DNA of 9,670 nt from the NCBI GenBank assembly GCA_937931765.1, contig CALHAO010000380.1, positions 1 to 9,670 on the forward strand, in the 5' to 3' direction. The stretch is from an uncultured Thiotrichaceae bacterium (GTDB lineage Bacteria > Pseudomonadota > Gammaproteobacteria > Thiotrichales > Thiotrichaceae). Below, piece by piece: positions 6,319 to 9,670 of this stretch. Below the pieces are notes generated by a model, which searched no databases, was not told the DNA's origin, and worked only from the letters and a program-made list of their open reading frames with translations. Position numbers and translations under genes: made by a program. Positions within the stretch are counted from its first letter, which is position 1. Each line of letters begins with the position of its first letter.

Positions 6319-7053
6319 ATGACAACCTGGTTTATCTCCGACCTGCACCTTGAACCCTCGCGCCCGGCTAGCATTCAGCAGTTATTTGCCTTCCTGCAAC
6401 AAATTAACGGCGATGCCGATGCCCTGTATATATTGGGTGATCTCTTTGAGTTCTGGGTCGGTGATGACTACCTTGATACGCCGGAGGGACAGGCTATCAC
6501 CCCACTGCTGCAAGCCCTGCGTGCAGTAAGCGACAGTGGCGTGCCAATTTATTTCATGCACGGCAACCGTGATTTTCTGCTTGGTGAACGTTTCGCGGCA
6601 GAAACCGGCTGCACCCTATTGCCCGAGCAGCAGGTGGTCGATCTGTATGGCACACCGACACTACTGCTGCATGGCGATACCTTATGTACCGATGACGTGG
6701 ATTACCAGAAAGCACGCGCCGTATTCCGCAACCCGAAATGGATTGCACAAGTGATGACCTGGACAATTCCGCAACGCATCCAACGCGCACAGGAAATGCG
6801 TGAAGTCAGCAAAGAAAGTACGCAACACAAGTCCGACGAAATTATGGACGTTAACCAGCAAAGTGTGGAACAAGTGATGCGTGATGCGAAGGTGACACGC
6901 CTGATCCACGGCCACACACACCGCCCAGCGACTCATGATTTTCAGCTGGATGGTGTGGACGCACAGCGCATTGTGTTAGGTGACTGGTATACGCAGGGGA
7001 GTTATTTGCGGGCGGACAAGACTTCTGGCGTCACTCTGTTGACAGAATTTTAA
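6319..7053 (+). CDS. lpxH: UDP-2,3-diacylglucosamine diphosphatase (lipid A synthesis)
   Basis: LpxH cleaves UDP-2,3-diacylglucosamine to lipid X and UMP, the fourth step of lipid A synthesis, at the cytoplasmic face of the inner membrane. The 244-residue protein shows the calcineurin-like metallophosphoesterase motifs in order: SDLHL (Asp8, His10), GDLFEFWVGDD (Asp41), HGNRDF (Asn83, Arg84), LLHGD (His118) and LIHGHTHRP (His197, His199, His201). The FEFWVGDD extension and the DVDYQ-x-A-R-x-x-F-R-N-P-x-W segment (126-141) are specific to LpxH rather than to general phosphoesterases. Length fits E. coli LpxH (240). No clear ribosome site precedes the ATG. The stop overlaps the stop of the convergent CMD gene by 4 bp. 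Presence of lpxH marks a Gram-negative cell with lipid A. Confidence 0.96.
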   Translation: MTTWFISDLHLEPSRPASIQQLFAFLQQINGDADALYILGDLFEFWVGDDYLDTPEGQAITPLLQALRAVSDSGVPIYFMHGNRDFLLGERFAAETGCTLLPEQQVVDLYGTPTLLLHGDTLCTDDVDYQKARAVFRNPKWIAQVMTWTIPQRIQRAQEMREVSKESTQHKSDEIMDVNQQSVEQVMRDAKVTRLIHGHTHRPATHDFQLDGVDAQRIVLGDWYTQGSYLRADKTSGVTLLTEF

Positions 7054-7622
7054 GCAGATACGGAAGCATTATCACCTTGCACCTGCTGCACAGCTTCCAT
7101 CAATACCGGCATCTGTGACAAAGCGGGTGCACCGTCCATTAACAACGCAATGGGCAGCACCTCATAAACTTCTTCCGGCGTAGCACCATACTTAATTGCC
7201 GCGCCGACATGACGGTGAATGTCAGCTTCATTCTGCTTCACCAACGCAATACCCAAAGCCAGTAGCTCACGTAACGGGCGACTGAGCGCACCTTTACTCA
7301 AGGAAAACTCTGTCCAAGCCTTATCTAACGTTTCTTGTAACTGCCCCTGGTTACCGGGCCTGAGCGTCAGATAAAGCACAATCTTACGCAACTGCGCAAA
7401 TTCGGCATCCGTCACTTCTAAACGTGCTGCCTCCTGCTGGTGAATATCAATACAACGTTGACACTGCTTGTGCATCGCAATACCCAGCGTCAATAACTCC
7501 TTGCTCTTGCGGCTCAGTGCACCTTTTTTGGTACTTTCCTGAGATAACTCACCCATTATTTCCAGGTATTCACCTAAACCATACTGACGGGCTTGCTTGA
7601 GCGACTGATCGAATGGCATCAT
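7050..7622 (-). CDS. Carboxymuconolactone decarboxylase (CMD/AhpD-like) protein with two tandem domains
   Basis: The 190-residue protein is two similar halves. Residues 33-61 (KGALSR...ELLTLGIAMHKQCQRC...H) recur at 110-138 (KGALSR...ELLALGIALVKQNEAD...H), a period of 77 residues. The first half has the CxxC pair of AhpD-like proteins (Cys54, Cys57) and His61. In the second half the cysteines are replaced by Asn131 and Asp134, while His138 remains, so only the first half can do disulfide chemistry. Family members act as peroxidase or alkylhydroperoxidase partners or as decarboxylases; substrate cannot be told from sequence. The start has two adjacent ATG codons; AGGTAG lies about 10 bases upstream on the - strand. 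It could share a transcript with rlmJ, 128 bp upstream on the same strand. Confidence 0.88.
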   Translation of the reverse strand: MMPFDQSLKQARQYGLGEYLEIMGELSQESTKKGALSRKSKELLTLGIAMHKQCQRCIDIHQQEAARLEVTDAEFAQLRKIVLYLTLRPGNQGQLQETLDKAWTEFSLSKGALSRPLRELLALGIALVKQNEADIHRHVGAAIKYGATPEEVYEVLPIALLMDGAPALSQMPVLMEAVQQVQGDNASVSA

Positions 7623-7750
7623 AAATCTGGCTACCTTTTACTGTGAAAGCCATCGACTTTCATGCTTGAGAATGAAATTTTTTAATGTTATTTCTAATTA
7701 TGCGCAAAATGCGGCAGTGCAAAAACCATAAACCAAATGCCGTGAAGCAA

Positions 7751-8596
7751 TCAACTCTGCTTCCGCCACTCCACCGTCCACTTAGTTTCTTCAGTCAACC
7801 CCAGCACGGTACCCAATCGTGGCAGCGTCAGTTTCAACTGCTCATCTAATTGCCACGGTGCATTAATAATCGCCAAGCCGGAACCATGCATACCCAACTC
7901 CATCTGCTGCGCCTCAACCTCAAGCTCAGCCACCAGCAAATTATCACATTGCTGAGCCAGCTTTTTCACCATCACCTGACTATGATCACGCTTTTTAGCC
8001 AATAAGGGATACCAAATCACATAAGTACCGGTGGCCCAGCGCTTATAAGCCTTACTCACCGTGTCCACTACGTACGTGTAATCATCTTTCACCTCATACG
8101 GCGGATCAATTAATACCAGCCCTCTGCGGGGTGTTGGCGGCATTAGCGCGGGCAAAGCCTCAAAACCATCACGATGGTGTATGCCTACACGCGAGTCACC
8201 ACGCATATTCCCGCGCAACATATCAATCTCATTATTATGCAATTCAGACAAGATAATCTTATCCTGAGCGCGTAATAACTGTGCCGCAATATCCGGTGAA
8301 CCAGGATAGTAGCGTAGCTTTCCATCCGGGTTGTGGCTGCGGATGGTCTGGAAGTAAGTTTCCAGCAATGGCCATTTTGCTTGCTGATCCCAGATACGCC
8401 CTATTCCCCATGCGGATTCACCGGTTTTACCGGCCTGCTTGCCGCGCAAGTCATACAAACCCGCACCAGCATGCGTATCGACATACACAAAGGGCTTGTC
8501 TTTGCGCTTGAAACTTTCCAGCATAAAAGTCAGGGCAACGTGTTTTAAAACATCGGCGTGGTTGCCTGCGTGAAAGGCGTGGCGATAACTGAGCAT
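7751..8596 (-). CDS. rlmJ: 23S rRNA (adenine(2030)-N6)-methyltransferase
   Basis: RlmJ methylates N6 of A2030 in 23S rRNA using S-adenosylmethionine. The 281-residue protein matches the family length (E. coli 280). It opens with MLSYRHAFHAGNHADVLKH, a family signature that includes the conserved Lys18. The SAM-binding region YVDTHAGAGLYDL spans 38-50, and the catalytic DPPYE motif is at 164-168. The SELHNNE stretch (117-123) fits the acidic residue that binds SAM ribose. No Shine-Dalgarno site is clear before the ATG. A weak promoter may lie 30-55 bp upstream. The enzyme is a stand-alone housekeeping gene with no link to its neighbours. Confidence 0.96.
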   Translation of the reverse strand: MLSYRHAFHAGNHADVLKHVALTFMLESFKRKDKPFVYVDTHAGAGLYDLRGKQAGKTGESAWGIGRIWDQQAKWPLLETYFQTIRSHNPDGKLRYYPGSPDIAAQLLRAQDKIILSELHNNEIDMLRGNMRGDSRVGIHHRDGFEALPALMPPTPRRGLVLIDPPYEVKDDYTYVVDTVSKAYKRWATGTYVIWYPLLAKKRDHSQVMVKKLAQQCDNLLVAELEVEAQQMELGMHGSGLAIINAPWQLDEQLKLTLPRLGTVLGLTEETKWTVEWRKQS

Positions 8597-8623
8597 AATG
8601 GGGTAAATATTAAGGAAAACGCT

Positions 8624-8651
8624 ATCCTAACCTTTTGCGTGGAGTGCGCAA
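8624..8651 (-). promoter_or_regulatory. Possible promoter of rlmJ
   Basis: On the - strand TTGCGC (complement of 8646-8651) and TAGGAT (complement of 8624-8629, 4 of 6 to TATAAT) are 16 bases apart, which would give a leader of about 20 bases before the rlmJ ATG. The -35 match is weak (3 of 6). Confidence 0.28.
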
Positions 8652-8712
8652 CCTAAATCCTGAGCTTTTTAGTTGCTCCATAAAAAACCACCGGCTGAAA
8701 CCCCGGCAGCAA

Positions 8713-8804
8713 GGGGCAGGTCTGTGCGGGCAAGATGCAGGCTGAGGACTGTTTGAGCGCAGCGAGTTCCGCAGGCCGGAAGCTTGCCCGTGCAGACCTG
8801 TTCC
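8713..8804. repeat. Long imperfect hairpin, candidate dispersed repeat (REP/MITE-like) or structured RNA
   Basis: The arms 8713-8734 and 8783-8804 pair over 22 positions; as RNA 18 are Watson-Crick and four are G-U pairs. The core is CAGGTCTG with CAGACCTG and CGGGCAAG with CTTGCCCG. Inside, GGCTGAGGACT (8740-8750) can pair with AGTTCCGCAGGCC (8765-8777) with small bulges around a loop rich in GAGCGCAGCG. There is no T-run after the stem, so it is not a usual terminator. The G-U pairs favour the + strand transcript if it is an RNA. GAGCGCAGCGAGTTCCGC-like stretches recall intergenic repeats of other proteobacteria, but this is memory, not a search. Confidence 0.6.
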
Positions 8805-8897
8805 GTTTTAGGCAGGCAAGTCACAGCACTCTGTTCCTCTTTGATACTGTGCTATTTTTGATGATTGCCTGTTCAAACATTTCATGCGATTATTGCC

Positions 8898-8915
8898 ATT
8901 GACTAGTCAGTCAAT
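8898..8915. promoter_or_regulatory. Palindromic operator-like site upstream of the flavoprotein gene
   Basis: ATTGAC and GTCAAT flank six bases (TAGTCA), and TGACTAGTCA at 8900-8909 is itself a perfect 10-bp palindrome. The size and form fit sites of TetR- or GntR-type repressors. TTGACT at 8899-8904 with TAAATC at 8921-8926 (16-base gap) could be a weak promoter overlapped by the site. The regulator is not known. Confidence 0.45.
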
Positions 8916-9017
8916 CAGCGTAAATCAATAGATTACCACGCGATTCACATTGGCTGTCCAACCACTTTACCACCTACAATTGACAGCCGGAACCATTGCA
9001 CCGGCGCGGAGACATTA

Positions 9018-9670
9018 ATGGCAAAATTACCTGAGAAAGCCCGAGTCGTTATTATCGGACAAGGCGGCATTGTCGGAGCATCTGTGGCGCATCACCTGAT
9101 TGAGCGGGGCTGGGACAATATCGTAGGTATTGATAAATCGGCCATTCCTACCGACATCGGCTCGACCGCGCATGCTTCTGATTTTTGCTTTAACACCATG
9201 CACGACCAGATGACTATCTTCACCACCAAATACTCCATCGATTTCTTTGAGAAAATGGGGCATTACGAACGTATCGGTGGTATCGAAGTGGCGCGAGCCG
9301 ATGATGATGAACGCATGGTTGAACTCAAGCGTCGCGTTTCTTCCGGTAAAGCTTTTGGCAGCCGTGTTGAAATGATCAGCGCCGCTGAAGCTAAGGCAAA
9401 GTTTCCGTTATTAGAAGAAGACATGATTCAAGGTGCTTTGTGGGACCCGGATGCCGGTTTGGTTATTCCACGCTCACAAACTGTGGCCGGTGAACTGGTT
9501 GAGCAAGGTGTCGCATCAGGTAAATTAGAAGCGTTCGCCAATACCGCCTGTACTGGCCTGAAGATTGAAGACGGACGCATCAAGGGTGTGGAAACCGAAA
9601 AGGGCTATATCGAAGCCGATCATGTGGTGGTGTGCGCCGGTCTATGGGGTCGCTTGATTGCCAATATGGC
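9018..9670 (+). CDS. FAD-dependent dimethylglycine/sarcosine dehydrogenase-like oxidoreductase (3'-partial)
   Basis: The first 217 codons are present; the frame is open to the window end. The N-terminus has a Rossmann FAD-binding site VVIIGQGGIVGASVAHHL (residues 10-27) and an acidic strand end at Asp39. GSTAHASDF (48-56) matches the GSTSHAPG region of dimethylglycine oxidase/dehydrogenase, where the His carries covalent FAD; the equivalent here is His52. DPDAGLVIPRSQTVAGEL fits the D-amino-acid-oxidase-like fold (DAO family). In full-length relatives this domain is often followed by a GcvT-like folate-binding domain, which would lie beyond the window. The likely role is oxidative demethylation of dimethylglycine, sarcosine or a similar N-methyl compound, but the substrate is not settled. 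GGAG at 9008-9011 lies 6 bases before the ATG. Confidence 0.82.
   Translation, partial: MAKLPEKARVVIIGQGGIVGASVAHHLIERGWDNIVGIDKSAIPTDIGSTAHASDFCFNTMHDQMTIFTTKYSIDFFEKMGHYERIGGIEVARADDDERMVELKRRVSSGKAFGSRVEMISAAEAKAKFPLLEEDMIQGALWDPDAGLVIPRSQTVAGELVEQGVASGKLEAFANTACTGLKIEDGRIKGVETEKGYIEADHVVVCAGLWGRLIANM

Larger units (their letters stand above)
8597..9017. other. 421-bp non-coding gap with several inverted repeats
   Basis: No convincing coding frame is present between the divergent starts of rlmJ and the flavoprotein gene. From left to right it holds a weak rlmJ promoter, an imperfect inverted repeat at 8641-8679 (GGAG...CAAC with GTTGCTCC), a long hairpin at 8713-8804, a smaller inverted repeat at 8813-8871, an operator-like palindrome at 8898-8915, and a 7-bp inverted repeat at 8952-8988 (GGCTGTC/GACAGCC) in the leader of the flavoprotein gene. 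The gap is GC-rich in the hairpin and AT-rich after it. Confidence 0.6.

Noticed and set aside
7643..7687. Small hairpins with a T-run between rlmJ and the CMD gene (TGAAAG/CTTTCA and TTTCAT/ATGAAA-TTTTTT) as a terminator
   Set aside because: The stems are only 6 bp and AT-rich, and the T-run follows on the + strand, where no gene ends nearby; rlmJ and the CMD gene run on the - strand.
8281..8548. Two + strand frames opposite rlmJ
   Set aside because: They are antisense shadows of the well-supported rlmJ gene and show no protein motif.
8691..8990. CCGGCTG (8691-8697) and CAGCCGG (8984-8990) as terminal inverted repeats of a small mobile element
   Set aside because: Only 7 bp match, the flanks do not extend the match, and no target-site duplication is visible.
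9027..9263. 78-residue - strand frame in the flavoprotein gene
   Set aside because: It is antisense to a clear Rossmann-fold coding sequence with a strong ribosome site.

Overview
This window looks like chromosomal DNA of an aerobic, Gram-negative gammaproteobacterium. It carries an aa3/caa3-type cytochrome c oxidase cluster with a heme-c domain fused to subunit II, lpxH for lipid A synthesis, and rlmJ. The DUF2909-SURF1 order next to coxC resembles that of pseudomonads and relatives, but the moderate G+C and the change of gene content after SURF1 do not point to Pseudomonas itself. A marine or sulfur-oxidising gammaproteobacterium (Thiotrichales-like) is a guess only; the sequence gives no firm genus.

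Positions 1-3510 (+ strand) hold the oxidase structural operon: the end of coxB (cytochrome c domain), coxA, a 40-residue membrane peptide, the copper chaperone gene cox11/ctaG, and coxC. An intrinsic terminator lies directly after coxA, inside the operon, so the genes behind it probably receive only read-through transcription. A long perfect hairpin after coxC closes the operon in both directions.

Positions 3587-5180 hold a second assembly block. A small DUF2909 gene runs on the - strand toward coxC. Its start codon is only 14 bp from the divergent SURF1 start. A good sigma70-like promoter for SURF1 sits inside the DUF2909 coding region. SURF1 overlaps the next gene by ATGA; that gene encodes a membrane-anchored thioredoxin-fold protein resembling SCO, with CxxxC but without the SCO copper histidine. 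A terminator follows. The heme A/heme O synthase genes and true SCO gene that often follow in pseudomonads are absent here.

Positions 5218-8596 hold unrelated housekeeping and accessory genes: a DUF2189 membrane protein (-), lpxH (+), a double-domain carboxymuconolactone decarboxylase/AhpD-like protein (-) whose stop overlaps that of lpxH, and rlmJ (-).

Positions 8597-9017 are a 421-bp non-coding gap with a long imperfect hairpin element, a second smaller inverted repeat and an operator-like palindrome. The gap leads into the 5' part of a dimethylglycine/sarcosine-dehydrogenase-like flavoprotein gene that runs off the window. No mobile element with a transposase, CRISPR array, tRNA or rRNA was seen. 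The most interesting points are the transcriptional architecture of the cox cluster (internal terminator, promoter nested in an opposite gene) and the structured gap before the flavoprotein.
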